Positions 18,156 to 30,210 of a DNA stretch of 64,000 nucleotides are shown here, in pieces (the first letter of the stretch is position 1; each line of letters opens with the position of its first letter). The DNA is from Erythrobasidium yunnanense (taxonomy: Eukaryota; Basidiomycota; Cystobasidiomycetes; Erythrobasidiales; Erythrobasidiaceae): positions 2,763,111 to 2,827,110 of the forward strand of contig BCJC01000002.1 of assembly GCA_001600175.1 (NCBI GenBank), given 5' to 3'. The position numbers and the translations under genes were made by a program. Below the pieces are notes generated by a model. The model was not told the origin of the DNA. It saw only the letters and a list, made by a program, of their open reading frames with translations, and ran no database searches.

Positions 18156-19956
18156 TTATAGCGATAGCGCGCTCTTCTTGTGACGCTTGTGAGCATGCGA
18201 AGAAGTTTTCTGGCATGTCTGACCATTTGAGGAACGATGATAGCCAGGTGCACAGTCCAGAATGACGCATTCTCCAGCTTGGCATCCAACGCCCAGAGCG
18301 TGAGGTATCGCGGAGCAGTCTTTTCCAGCACCAGTCGAGGTGCATCCACCGCAGCTTTCGATAGAGGATGTGGTATCGATGCATTCGTAGCCAATGCTAC
18401 CTTTCTCGATGGCTGATGCAATAATTGCTTGTGACAGAGGCGCTTGTCTTGCACGCATCGTTTCGAGAGAGGCAGATCCAGCGATCGGACATGCTTGCTC
18501 TCCAGCTGGACAGAATTTGTCGGCTCCGCCTGACTTGCTGCGCTTGTGAAGGAGACGAGGCTTTCCTGTCGCACTTAGAACACAGCAGTTGCCATTCTTG
18601 ACGTATCCTGAATTGCACGTCCAGGAGCATTGACCGCCTGTGCATTGTGCGGCCCCATTCTGAGGTGCAAAGCATTTGTTCCCGCCTGAGAATGGTTGAG
18701 ATGGTGAGTTAACTGAGGAGGGAAGGTGTTTTGCTGCAGGAAGCACTTACAGCGTCCACACTGATCAGGTGTATTGACTCGTACGCATTGCTTGCTATTG
18801 TCATCCCAATCGTAGCCGTCTACATAATGGCTTCAATATACAGCTCCGCATCAGATAGGCCCTGTCAACTTACCATCGCACGTGTATACGCAAGAACCGC
18901 TTTGGCAAGTTGCATCGCCGTTGGCTGGGTCCTGGAGGATGCGCCACAGCCAATCAGCCTAAGCTCTGGCGTCTGTGACTGAATCGGCTTACCTTGCACA
19001 CCGTTCCGGATGAACCGCAGCAGTTTTTGTTCTGGGTGGTTTCAATACACCCATATGAGGAGCCGCCGCCAAGGAACGATGAAAGTAAGCCATTGCTAGA
19101 CAGCCAGTTTTTAGATTGATAGCCTGTATTGCAGCTATAGACGCATCCAGCAATCGTGCATTGAGCAGCTCCGTTCTGGAGTCCTGCGTATTTTGTGACG
19201 CAGTTTTCAGTCTGTTATGCGTGAGTGAATCAGTATTTGAGATTGTCGAGGATGAACATGTTCGCATACGCCGAGGAAGCCACCCAAGATAGGGCAGCGC
19301 GTAGGACCATAACCGGAAGCTTGTCGTTCGCATTTGCTAGTGATGGAGTTCCACTGATAGCCAGAATCGCAGGTATACGTGCATACGCCAAAAAAGCAGT
19401 TGGCATCGCCATTTGCGGGATCGATGCATTGAGCTCCGCTCAATCCGCAGACGTTCTTCGTGCAGCTCGCTTCGCAGTCATTGGTTGCAGCGTTGTACAC
19501 CGTATTCGCATTACAGTTCACTCCGCATACACTGCAATGTCAAGGGTCAGTATCTAACCAAGTCAAGTATGTCTCTGAACACACCCTTGACTGCAGGTAG
19601 CCTGGCCATTCGACCGCGGTGCTCGACATGCTTGCCCACTGGTACCACAGGATGACGGAAGATTCGGTTGGCAGGTGCCGAATTTGCTGAGGAAGCAGTC
19701 CGAGTAGCATGAAGTTCCACAGTTGCCATTGGTGCATGTCGCGAAAGCGTTAGGGTCGCTGTTCCTGCAGCTGTTGAGACGAGCGCCGCTACAATGAATG
19801 GAGGATATGTCAGCTATGCGACCACACACCATGCAAACGTTTGGCTTACCAATTTGCGATGTCGCTGAGATAAGCTCTAGGAATAGTACGCTTCTCTGCC
19901 GCATTAGCAGTCACGCCGGCGACAGCGGTCAGAAGCAGAAGTAGATGCCCAATCAT
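18156..19956 (-). CDS. Secreted Cys-rich protein with CPL1-like C-terminal domain
   Basis: Start 19956 and stop 18156, with about eight or more exons. Exon 1 is 19956-19850, exon 2 is 19788-19585, exon 3 starts 19531, the last exon is 18685-18156, and the middle junctions are approximate. A signal peptide (MIGHLLLLLTAVAGVTANAA) is followed by EKR, a probable Kex2 site. The body has Cys-rich units with repeated elements: ANGDANCFFGVCTYTCDSGY, ANGDATCQSGSCVYTCDGYD, CTIAGCVYSCNTGYQS and CTGGQCSWTCNSGYVKNGN. The last domain has YECIDTTSSIESCGGC, CSAIPHALGVGCQAGECVIL and CAPGYHRSSNGQTC, which is the CPL1-like pattern. In Cryptococcus, Cpl1 is a secreted factor that modulates host macrophages; that role is not shown here. 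A dibasic LLHKRSKS lies in the last exon. Confidence 0.75.
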
Positions 19957-20865
19957 GGTGTGTGCGACAGAATTCGGGAGGCTCGAGGTATGAGGCAGAG
20001 GTACGAAAGAAACAGGAGCGGGACGGGAGTGATAGAAAGAAAGAAAGAAGAGACAGACTTTGTAGCGCCTGAAAATGTATGGCCACTGGCGGGACCAAGT
20101 ATGCGGCCATTGTCATCTGGTCCGACGAAAAATAGCCCCTGACCTGACTTCCGAGGGCTTCTATACCTCTTTAGCTATTGTGTCCTTGAAACCTGTACCT
20201 ATGAGCGCTCCGGCAGGGTCGGACCTGAGGTACGGCCCAGAGGCACTTTTGAGGTACCCACAAAAAGTCAGCTTCCTGTTGATTTGTTATTGGTACGAGG
20301 GATAATGGAGCATTGTTGTGGTTCAAGGCTTGACAGATGAGGCAGCAGAGGTCGGAAGTATAGCACAACAATTGAGGTCGCTCCTGCCTGAAGGAGCATC
20401 TTCGCCGATCAACTTGCTCAAACAGACTGCACCCAGATGGAAGGCGTTACTAGTAGGAGGATAAGCGAATTACAGCTGATGCGCGGAAAGGTGAAGTTGC
20501 TGCGGCAGAATTGTGGGCTCGCCAGGTGAAAGAAGGTCGAGCGCTTCAGCTTGCCTTATAGAACGTGCGCAACAGTCTGCGCTTCGGTGAGACTTTCACA
20601 AAGATGGTAATCTGCATCGAGTACGATGCAGGCCTAGGATCGCTAGCGCGCTGACTTCGATGCAAGTGCCCAAGTTGGTTGGATCCAGGACTTGTCAAGT
20701 TTCTGAGCCGTAAAGGTAGCAGATTGCAGCAACATGAGAACATCTATGTCTAATATAGACAGAGAACAGACAGAGACAGAAGACTAGCATGGAAATAGAG
20801 CGACATGGGCTGGAAGAGTCAGAAAGCCTGCACAAACAGCGACAGTCGAGCTTGGGCATCGCCTA
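19957..20865. other. Intergenic region upstream of the CPL1-like gene
   Basis: 909 bp between the start of the CPL1-like gene and the stop of the HMG-box gene. A purine-rich run (gatagaaagaaagaaagaag) lies near 20030-20050 and reads as a CT-rich leader of the - strand gene. No credible gene. Confidence 0.4.
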
Positions 20866-23013
20866 TTACGCATCGTAAGAGACACCATAGCCTTGGGCTA
20901 GGTAGTGGTTGACGATCTGCGGACGGAGAGAGTTAGCGAAGCTGCACCCCCGAACGAGAACATCGCACTAACCTCGGGATTCTCCGCATCAGCCTTGCTG
21001 AGATAGACGTATGTGGGAGCAGGCTGCGCTTGCTCTCCACCTTGGGTGAAGGGCTGATTGTAACCGGTATTCGCATCATAAGTGTAATTCGGCTGTTGAC
21101 CAGGGTTGATCGTTGCGGTATCTGGATACTGCGAGTAGGTGAGAGGCTGATTGTTGCCAGCAGGGTCTGCGAAAATAGATGGGCCCGAAGCTGTTTGGGG
21201 GATCTCCCACCGACCCAAGCTGAACTTGCGAGAGTATGACGGCGAAAGAAGACTGATATTCTCGTCGTTGCCCTTGAGACCAGAAGGATACGCATAGGCG
21301 TTGTTATCATCGCCGTTGACAGCATTGAAGAGAGACTGCATGTTCGCTGCTGTACGAGGAGAAGGCACAGGAAGCCCGCCAATGCTGCCGAGTCGCCCAG
21401 ACATCGAGAAACCATAATCTGGGCCGGTAGCTGGCATGAGAGGATTGATAGCGGTTCCGTAGAAAGGTGTATTCGAAAAGTCGAAATCGCCCTGTGTCGG
21501 CATCGTCTTTGCTCGAGAACGCGTTGCGGCGGAGCGCGACTGCAACATACTGGGTCGGAGGAAGCCATCGTCCATTTGCTGGTCCATGTAGTCCATCTGG
21601 AAAGGATCGTTACCGGGAGGCGCCGAGCTGGGTCTGCCGTGTCGCATATCGCCATTACCACCGTTGACAGACTTGGAGCGCGAACGTGAGCGGGATCTGG
21701 AGCGCTCTCGGCCTTCCTGCTGATCTTTCATCCTCTGTTCTTCTACTTCCTGCTGAAGCTGATCCTCGCTCACTTCCCTGCCTTCTAGCAGCACTCGAGC
21801 CACGACCTCGCACTTGCGCTCCTCCTCTTCGGCCTCATCGTCATCTGTTGGCTTGCGGCGCTTGCGCTTTGTGGTGGTCTCGCGTCGATAGACTGGGCGA
21901 TAGCGGTAGTTGGGGTTTCGACTGCAAAGTAAGCCAAATTTAGCTTCGCATTGCATGGTCATCCTTCAATGCTTACAGTTTATGCTCTTCCTTCTCTTCT
22001 GCAGCCTTCTTCTCCCAAATCGCCTTCTCCTCCGGCTTCAAGCCCTTCCACAATTGTCCAACAACGCGACTAACTTGTCGATGATCTGTAATTCCAAGCG
22101 TCTGTGGGAGGAGATTGGATGTGCATGCGTAACTTCGGAAAAGGATGAAGGCATTTCTCGGTCGCTTTACGTGATCGTCTGGTACCTTTCTAGCATGGGA
22201 CGGTTTGCCAGTTGAGGTGAGGCGGACATGTGCTTGCAGCTGAGGGGCAACGATTGGCGATTTGAGCGGAATAGCAATGCTATGACCGCCCATCGATATG
22301 AGCCTCTCGCCTTCTTCATTCTTTGGCAGTTCTCCGTTTTCTGAGGTGCTCCGCGATGCTCCTTTAGCCTGGTTCCCCTCCAAGCCTTCCATAGGTCGAG
22401 TGTCAAGGCTCAGTTGCTTGACTTGAGGCGCTCTGCGCGTTCGTAGAGGTCCGACTTGCGAGTCTAAAGGCTCTGCGTAGTTGTCCAGCGGAGTCATGGC
22501 TGATCCGTAAGGGTGATGCCTTCTCGTTGGTGAACCGCTCATCGGGAGCGGTTCTGGCATGGGTGGATACGAAAGAAGCGGTGGCTGAGATGTGAGTTGG
22601 AACATGGTGTCGAGTCCATGAGTGTCGAGGGGTGCTTGCGATAGTGGCAAGTTGGCGATGTGAGCAGGCTCGGGCAAATCCTGGTAAGTGACTGGTGCCG
22701 GCGATATTGGCTGCGCGTGGATGTCGTCGAGCCGAAGAGACATACCCAGATGTGACTCTTGGCGGTCATGCAGAGTCGTGGGCTCTGCGCTCGACTCTTG
22801 CTCACGCTGAGCAGAAGCGATGTCTGCTGAGCGGATGGCAGCCTGAACTACGGAGGAGATAGGCTCTTCATGATCCTTAGGTGAAGCTGGCTCGAAGATA
22901 AAGCCTGGATTGTAGTCTGAGGTCTGGTAAAGACTCGATGTTAGCAGTGATCTTTCTAGTGCCGCTTCACGGTATCTCACTGCGTGAAAGGCTGGGAGCA
23001 CGTCAGTTGCCAT
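20866..23013 (-). CDS. HMG-box transcription factor (fungal MATA_HMG type)
   Basis: Exons 23013-21977, 21921-20973 and 20916-20866 give 678 residues. A further in-frame 57-nt intron (22980-22924, GTGAGA to ACCAG with a gctaac branch) is likely near the start and would remove 19 residues. The HMG box begins VKRPRNAFILFRSYACTSNL and continues QVSRVVGQLWKGLKPEEKAI, WEKKAAEEKEEHKL, then PNYRYRPVYRRETTTKRKRR, a basic tail after the box as in Ste11/Prf1/Rox1-type factors. An Arg-Ser run (RERSRSRSRSRSKS) follows. The protein ends PEIVNHYLAQGYGVSYDA, supported by an intron with donor GTTAGT and branch gctaact. It is a nuclear DNA-binding regulator. The target cannot be told; mating, stress and morphology are all known for the family. 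Most of the chain outside the box looks disordered. Confidence 0.85.
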
Positions 23014-24236
23014 ACTGCACGATCTTCAAGATGCGTCAGGTTGTCTTGGACGGTATACAGGGGTAGTGTGCGAGCGCTGTTTTGTCAAATCTGTCGTTTG
23101 CTTTCTCCTACCGTTACGGTAGCGCCTTTGATTGTACTGAAACGAAAGAGAGACAACAAATTAGTAGAAAGCAAAGGGGGAGCGACTAGAAAGGCTGAAG
23201 CTGTTTGCCGGTGCTTCGGATAGAAGCAGTCCGGACCAGTCCCTTTCTCAGAATATGGAAGCGACAAGCTTTGGAGGTGATCCGCAGATGCAGACGAAGC
23301 GCAAACAGCTCGTAAAGTAAGCGGAGATGGATGTGGTACGCATTGCCAAAGTAGGTGGCCCGGGAAAACCTGCCAGACAGCGAGGGAAGTGAGGAAAGGC
23401 AAGTAGAAGCTGACCTGGAACGCTGTTGAAGTTGATAGACAGAGTGTACAGTGGAAGACGGCGTAGACGGGTCGTTGCAGCTCTAGGTGTTCCGAACTTG
23501 GATTGACAATGTCGGCATCGACTTTCCAGGCTGCAGAAGCCTGCAATTACGGCGGTCGAAGGTTCGCAGATTCTGTTGACGAGCAGCTACCAGCAATAGG
23601 CAGGAGAAAGCAGCGGTTGGCGTATCCCTCAGCATCGTTGTTGTGTTTTTCAAGGCAGGCAAGCCGAGAGCGCAAGGATCCTCTTGCAAGTCGGACATTC
23701 GGATGACAGCCGCGGACACTGATGATACTGTCTTCCGTGCATCTTGATCAGCGTCTTTCTATTATGATCCTTCCTCCTCGAAGCTTGCGAAGTCTGCACG
23801 AAGATGAGGTGCATTCGCGGTTTCCGCTGTGACTGTGTGCGATTGCTGGCTAGGATGGCAGTGAGCAGCTTTCTGCATGCTAGATTGCTAACATGCACTG
23901 CAATGACTGATTCAGAACGCTTTGTGAGAAACCAAGGTGATGGAGGAGAAGCAAGAAGCGCAATATGCATCTCGGGCAGGCCGCGAGTCTGACCATTAAT
24001 ACTTGCAATTGGCTGCTGCTTCGTTATGCAGCGCAGCTGTACATGTGTCTTACGTACACTCACACGATAGCCCGGACAGCTACGTCTGGCGGTGTGGTAT
24101 TTACAGGCAAGTTAGCAGCGCCCGCGTTCAGCGGACTTTTGGCATCTGCCGCATTGACAGCAGCAAAGAGACTCCGAAGAAGGGAAGGAACCTGGAGAGC
24201 CGATTTCAGTACCGGTCTGGCGGACTGCGGGAAAGG
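23014..24236. promoter_or_regulatory. Long upstream region of the HMG-box gene
   Basis: About 1.2 kb without a credible gene. A regulatory gene with a long upstream region is common in fungi, so this probably holds its promoter and 5' leader. A short GC-rich inverted pair (cggtagcg and cgctaccg-type) occurs near 23110. No repeat family recognised. Confidence 0.4.
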
Positions 24237-25547
24237 CTATAAACGCACATTGACTGATTGCGATAGGTGCACATTCTTCACCACTGGAGGTGTCCTTTCG
24301 TAGGGATCTACAACGAAGGCACCTTTGCTGAGCGACATTGACCGGTCTACGTCGACTCTGCAAAGCTGGTTGGTGAATATCTCCGGCTGGCTGATATACG
24401 CGACGACCAGCACGTCATGAATAGGTGGACCATCCTTGAAGCCAAAGACGTCTAGGTACGTTTGCGCGAAGAAGTTAAAGAGGGTTGAAAGCATGTACCG
24501 CAATGGAGTAGCAGCTGGAGGTACGGGGGTAGAAGCTGGTGCAGGGGGGATAGATGGGTCGAGGAGATGTCTGAGTGCGTCTTGGTGAAAGAGAGCTGTG
24601 TGCGTGACATTTAAGGGTATACTGTAGACCGGAATGCCCGACTCGAAGAGGATTTGACAAGCTTCAGGATCCACGTATACGTTAAATTCTGCCGAAAAGG
24701 CAGTCAGTCAGTGCTACCATACTACGTGCCGTGAACGTCTCGCTTGCCGGCTGCTGGAGTGACTTTCAACAACCGACATCAGCTCGTGGCCCATCGAGAC
24801 CAGCTTTGAGGGCTTACTATTCCCGATCCCGACTCCTCCGCCCATACACACAATTTCCTGTATATTGGATCTTGCCAATTGCGGGTAGTTGAGCAGGAAA
24901 AGAGCAGCGTTTGTGCAAGAACCAGTCACACCCAGGTAGAATTTCGTTCCTTCCGCCAAGCATTCCAACGCTACTTCCTTGATGGCCGCGATTGCTGGCA
25001 ACGATGAGTCCGGATGACTTGTCTGTGCGATCCTTGACATGACTTGCGGATCTTCAGGCGGGAGAAGACCTTCAACACCTCCGAGACCGTCATTGCCGTG
25101 GATGTCGACAGCAGGGTGAGGCAAACCTTGAGGATATATCAGTATGCATGTTTGTAACCAGGAATATCGCGAATGCTCACCTATCAACGGCTTCTCCGCA
25201 CCCCTATATATCTTGAGATGATCAGGCGCCCCAAACGCATGCAGCAGCCTTGCAGCATTGTTCGTTGTGTTCTCAAGACTCGCATTACCGTGTACCTATG
25301 TTTCCACGCAGAAGAAGATGGTAAGGTCGAAGAAGCTCTCAAAGCCGAAGAGTAGGTTGTCAAAGTACCGTAGAGACACCAAGAAGCTCGATGTCAGGAT
25401 CATATAGGGCCAGAAGCAGAGCGAGAGCATCATCGTGTCCGGGCTGTGCGAAAGAAGCGTCAATGAAACTTGATGCTGACGAAGTCCGCCAAGCGATGGA
25501 AAAGGTACGTCGCAATCTAGCCATAGCTTCTTCTTGACAGACGACAT
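24237..25547 (-). CDS. Inosine-uridine preferring nucleoside hydrolase
   Basis: Five exons (25547-25509, 25443-25369, 25295-25181, 25126-24818, 24688-24237) give 329 residues. The N-terminus KKLWLDCDPGHDDALALLLA carries the DxDxGxDDAxA calcium and catalytic motif, followed by IELLGVSTVHGNASLENTTN. VDIHGNDGLGGVEGL, VTGSCTNAALFLLNYPQL and IVCMGGGVGIGN are all typical of the IUNH family. The segment FNVYVDPEACQILFESGIPV precedes IPLNVTHTALFHQDALRHLL, the usual C-terminal pattern. The enzyme hydrolyses ribonucleosides to base and ribose for purine and pyrimidine salvage, like yeast Urh1. Length is normal for the family. In the segment before FNVYV the usual (A)EFN reads as KFN at the splice joint. 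Confidence 0.92.
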
Positions 25548-26135
25548 CTTCCTATGCCTATGTAGAAGACTACGGCAGGCCGAAAGTATAGAAGTCGACT
25601 GCGATACCGGCAGGAGTAGAAGCCGCCTATAGCGAACTGGTCTGAAGGAGACGCTACGGGTCTTTGTGATCAGCTGCGTTATGATGTATATCCATGAATT
25701 TGGCGTTGCATTGCTACAGCAGGTAATCGCACAAAACCAGCGATAAAGCACAGAACTCAGTCTGACTAATATTGGGCTAATGTATACAGGTAAAACTACA
25801 ATCGACTTTCATCGCATAGCATACCATACAGAAATGCATCGTGTACTGCTGGACAAGATTCCCTTCGCGGGGAAATGATGTCGTTTGAACCCAGAGAGGG
25901 CCGTACAAGTACAGGGCATATAGAGAAGAGGAGAGCGACCATGAGGGAGGTTGGCCTTGTCGTATCGTATGAGAGCCGTTGAGGGTAAAGGGAATGGTAG
26001 GGGAACAAACGATAGTGTATCTACTGAAACGGAAGGCTTGCAGCAGAATTGACGAAAGTGCGAGTAAGAATGAAGCTTGAAGAGCGATACAGTGTATTCT
26101 GAGATCGGAAAGAAAGCCAGAAGTGCTGATGGTCG
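25548..26135. other. Intergenic
   Basis: Upstream of the nucleoside hydrolase and downstream of a membrane protein gene. No gene or repeat supported. Confidence 0.4.
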
Positions 26136-27795
26136 TTACGCCGTCTTGCGGTGGCACAGGTCCTCGAGCTCAGTCGTATCTCGATAGCCTTTCAATGATA
26201 CGAACGGTCCGGGCGAATGAGGTTCCTCCTCCAGTATGACAGGTGCAGTACCGGGCGACGTACTTCGCTTAGTGCTGACAGGAGATGGCTGCCTGTAACG
26301 ACCGGTGGTAGCGGTGGAAGAGGAGTAAGAGGCGGGAGATACGGACAGTGTGGGATTGGCGATGACTGCTTCCCGTCCACCGAGCTTTTGTGCCTCCTCT
26401 ACGCTCATAAGAGTAGGTGCGTACACGATGACCATGCCTCTGTGGCCCTGACTGCTGTGCGAGTCGGAACTCATGGACCGCTTGCGATACGCCTCCTTTG
26501 AGCCAGCTATAGGAGCTTTAATAGTGTTTAGAGAGTCTGATGACTCATTTGCGCCAGAAAAGAGGGAAAAGGGAGAACTTGACATGCTCGGCGACTGCTT
26601 GTAGTCGGCTGGGAGAAGCATGATTCTGCTTGCAGAGTTTGTGCGGACGGTCGATGCTGAAGAGGAGCGTGAATGTCGACCAGAGTGGGAAGAGATGGTA
26701 GAAGAGGAAGAGCCAGAGCTGGATGTGCTGGTGCGCTTTCGCATAGGACTCGAAGCTAGATGAGGTTGTGAAGGCATGCAAGGTGATTCGAGGGATATAC
26801 TACATTCCGCAGCTGCTGCTGCTCTGTAGTAGTAGTAGATGTAGATTGCTGTCTTGGTGCGGACGTAAAGCGTTATCCCCGCCAGCAGGAGCAGCAGAGG
26901 CGCAATGCTGTAACTCCACTTCTCTTCGCATGCTTCCAAGCCTGATCCTGGAGAGTAGACTATCCCTAACGAGTCTCCCCTAGAGATGTGCTCGCAGACT
27001 GCGTGTCCAAGTTTTGAAGACACCGAGGGCGAGAATGAGACCAGGCCCAAGATCAAAGTCGTCAAGCCGGCAAGCGATGTATCGATGATGGAGTGTATCG
27101 CAAAGAATCTGATAGATGGGAGTTGGTTCTGATAAGAGCGACTTCAGTATGCGCGCCAGGTCAGGAGATAGCTAGAAATCGGCTCACCTGTAGAACGCCT
27201 TTAGCGCCGACAAGCCCTGTGAGTATAGTGACGAGGAACCAGACTCGAGCACCGACGATGGTCGCATGTAGTACTTCGTCTCTTGTTTCGACTTCTTCTT
27301 CAGAGTCTAGCGCTGAGCCGCTAACGACGAACGCCCAGCAGCCTACAATTGTCGTTGCGAGCGTCAGAAGCACCAGGATGCGCCTGTGTGCCATATACAT
27401 CAGTAACAATGAATGTACTTCAGGGCTGCAACGCACTCCGAATACTGTCTTGTGGACGGAGCTGGCTCGTCGCGGTCATGCAGGGGCACCGGCTTCATCG
27501 AGGCCATCGATGCGGAGTCGTATCGCTGGCCGTCCTCGTCGTCGTGGTCGTCGTATCGTGTCCAGGTAGATAGTGGTATTGCCGTCGTAACAAAGTCTTG
27601 AAGTTCGCTTGAAGGGTGCAGTGATTCGGGAACCAAGAGCCAGTCGATGTTCGATTTGTCAGGGGCTTCTCGGGTCCTCAAGTCGAACACCGTTGGCAAA
27701 AGCAAGAACAAAGGGAACACAAGAGAGCAAGAAACTGAAAGAAATCAGTACTTACGGATATACTGAAACAGACGTGAGCAAAATACTGCGTGCAT
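26136..27795 (-). CDS. Multi-pass membrane protein with Ser-rich tail, unknown family
   Basis: Exons 27734-27437, 27383-27188 and 27128-26136 are well supported; a first exon at 27795-27774 joined by a 39-nt intron is plausible but unproven. The total is about 502 residues. Membrane segments: LVFPLFLLLPTVFDL, RILVLLTLATTIVGCWAFVV, WFLVTILTGLVGAKGVLQ, SLAGLTTLILGLVSF and YSIAPLLLLLAGITLYVRT. Between segments 1 and 2 is a hydrophilic loop of about 75 residues. The C-terminal 220 residues are Ser/Thr/Pro-rich (TSTSSSGSSSSTISSHSGRH), likely cytosolic and phosphorylated. No family is recognised. The gene reads into the same direction as the ferric reductase upstream of it. Confidence 0.7.
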
Positions 27796-27964
27796 GAGCG
27801 CATCGCATAGCTAATTTGATCTCAGACTGGGTTCTCGAGAGCAAAGCCTGCGCATGTCGGCGCGCTGTGGAATGTAGGAGATTTGCACGTCTATATTGCT
27901 TTGCACTTCGCGAACAAGTAATGCTACAGAGGTTTTGAAGCGAGCGAGCCGGTCATCCTGGCTG

Positions 27965-30210
27965 TTACATGCCGAAGTATTCGCAATGTGCTGAAACACC
28001 TCCACTATGAGGTCGAGAGCATCATCAGCATTCTATCATTTGACTGACGCAAAATGCGACTCACGCTTGCATCGCTGATCGGCTATCGAGACACGAGACA
28101 GCTTGACGCGCCTGTTTCGGATAATAAGCAGCTGTATAGTGACACGCTGATGACAGACACTCACAGAGTTAATTAAAGGCCGTGGTCCACATGCCGCGAG
28201 GACAGCTCCGCTGCCTCTACATGTCCCTTCTTGCGCAGATCGAAGGAAGGTGCTCAGGCAGTATAGAAGATCCGGTCTTCCAGACTGCCACGACAAATTA
28301 CGATATACTTCTTCTACATCCCACTTATTGGGCATCTGTGAGCCTGTCACGAAGATTTCCACATTGACGTATCCGAAGTCCGCCGAACGCGCTTGAGCTG
28401 ACAATCGTTCCAGGCTCTCGAGGAAATAAGTGGACGAGGCGACGTCTCGTACTATATAGACTACTTTCAGTCTTTTGATGGCAGTAGAGGATGTGAGGGA
28501 GGAAGCGATGAGGTCGGAAAAGACAGAGGCCAGATAGGTGATCCCGCTGCCGCCTGCCACGAGCATGACTTGTTCAGCGGAGGGCGCAAAGTTAGCAAAT
28601 CCAGTTCCATATGGCCCTAAATGTCTTTGATCAGCCAAATAATACTGGATAGACAGGCAAGAGTTTGCGCACCTTCAATGCTCAGCTTAATGCTGCTGCT
28701 TATTGGCTTTTCAGTAGCTTTGTCGAGGAAAGTACAGTGTGCGGTGTGGTTGAGATGTGCTGTAAAGTCGCCTGCGTTCTTGGCATAGAGTGTCAAGCCT
28801 GCGGGCGTGCCATTGAGTGCATCTAATTCTGCTGAGTTGGCGACCGTGAAAGGATGAGCTGTCAATATTGGATCAGCATCATTTCGATCTTTGTGCGTGT
28901 TGTGGCATACCTTGAAAGCAGAACCTCGGATCTGCGCTTCTGACCCAAACATGCTGACCGGCCTTCCAACCCGATTTGAGCTCGTCAACTCTAATTTGCG
29001 TCATCCCACTTCCAGTCTCCGAGCAGTCCAGCGTAGCTTTACAGATTCTCGCGGATGCTGCTCGGACTAGATAGTCGAGTGACACGATGACGAGGGAGAC
29101 GATGATCCAGGGTCGTGTGTATGTCGCGTGAGCGCTGTCGCCGAAGTCAGTATCGATAGTGGGCGCGGATTTGGATGGCTCACTAAAGTCCAATCACAAA
29201 GCCGACCCAGCCAACAATATGCGAGATCAGAAATGTCTGATACGCATATGTGCGAACGGAGCGCAAGGAGGTTATGAATATGAGGAGAATAGCCAGCATC
29301 GCTACAAAGCCACTTGATTGAATAGGTGGGCCAATGAGGTCCAGCGCGCCTTGTATCTGGAGTTCTGCAAAGATGGCATTAGATGATGTGAATAACCCAA
29401 AGCGTGTTAACGTACTGTGTATCCAGTAGATAGAATGTATCATACTGCATAGCAGAACGCATCTGCCAGCGAAGCGATGTATGAAGTTGATCTGAGAGGA
29501 GAATTAGCGAAGTTCTTTCGAGGCCGGACTCGTGCTTACTTTCTCGTATGTTTTGCCGAGCAGTCCGCTCAGGATGTTGTTCTTGGAGGCTAGTAGGAAC
29601 AGGACTGGTAGCTGCGCAGCACTGGCAATTCCAGTCTTCAGTTTCACCTTTCGCAGACAGTCAAGTCTGGGACTCACGCTATCCGGCCTGAGCCTACCAG
29701 GTCTTTGACTGCTTCTCCAGACTGTGCAAACACTGCGAGAATGATTGCTGAGAAGTAGACCAGCAAGACCAGGCATTGCCCTCCGGTTAGGTTGATATAA
29801 GGGATAGTGGGAAGGAAGAAAGCATTGCAGAAGCCTTGAAAAGCGACAGTGAAGCGTGATGATGCACGAGAGCGTGGACATAATGTTGCTTTGGTAGATG
29901 CAGGTACGGGCTTGCGCTGGAGAAACCATCCTCTCCGGAAACTCGACTTCGATATTCTGGCAGGAACAACTTAGTCTCGGCAATCCACCAGTCGCATAGA
30001 ATAAACTCACGTATTGAAAAGAGTGGGAAGCCGGCCTGCAACGTAGAGCGCGACAAAGAAGAGGATGATCAAGTTGAAGACGGTTCCCCATCCAATTTGA
30101 ACTTCGAAGGGCATAGCTTTCTCAGATGAAGCTGATGCTGCTGTGTGAGTAGTGGAAGATGGGAGAAGTATCTGTGTCTGCGTCGAGGTCTGCTTGTGTA
30201 CGCGGAGCAT
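27965..30210 (-). CDS. Ferric/cupric reductase, FRE family
   Basis: A multi-exon gene ending TAA at 27967-27965. The start is set at ATG 30210 (MLRVHKQTSTQTQILLPSS), but an upstream exon is possible. Membrane segments: GTVFNLIILFFVALYVAGRL, QCLVLLVYFSAIILAVFAQS, LPVLFLLASKNNILSGLLG, FIHRFAGRCVLLCSMIHSIY, FVAMLAILLIFITSLRSV and ISHIVGWVGFVIGL. Two His pairs for bis-haem binding are present (HRFAGRCVLLCSMIH and ISH with a later HATYTRPW). HPFTV marks the FAD site, SIEGPYG and AGGSGITYLASV the NADPH site, and the end GGVSAHCEYFGM fits the family C-terminus. FRE enzymes reduce Fe(III) or Cu(II) at the cell surface for uptake. Expression is normally iron-regulated; I did not identify a GATA-type iron element. 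The final exon (28004-27965) is only 40 nt. Confidence 0.9.

Noticed and set aside
26545-26781. Alternative - strand frame with aromatic-rich sequence
   Set aside because: It lies within the Ser-rich tail exon of the membrane protein gene and has no family support.
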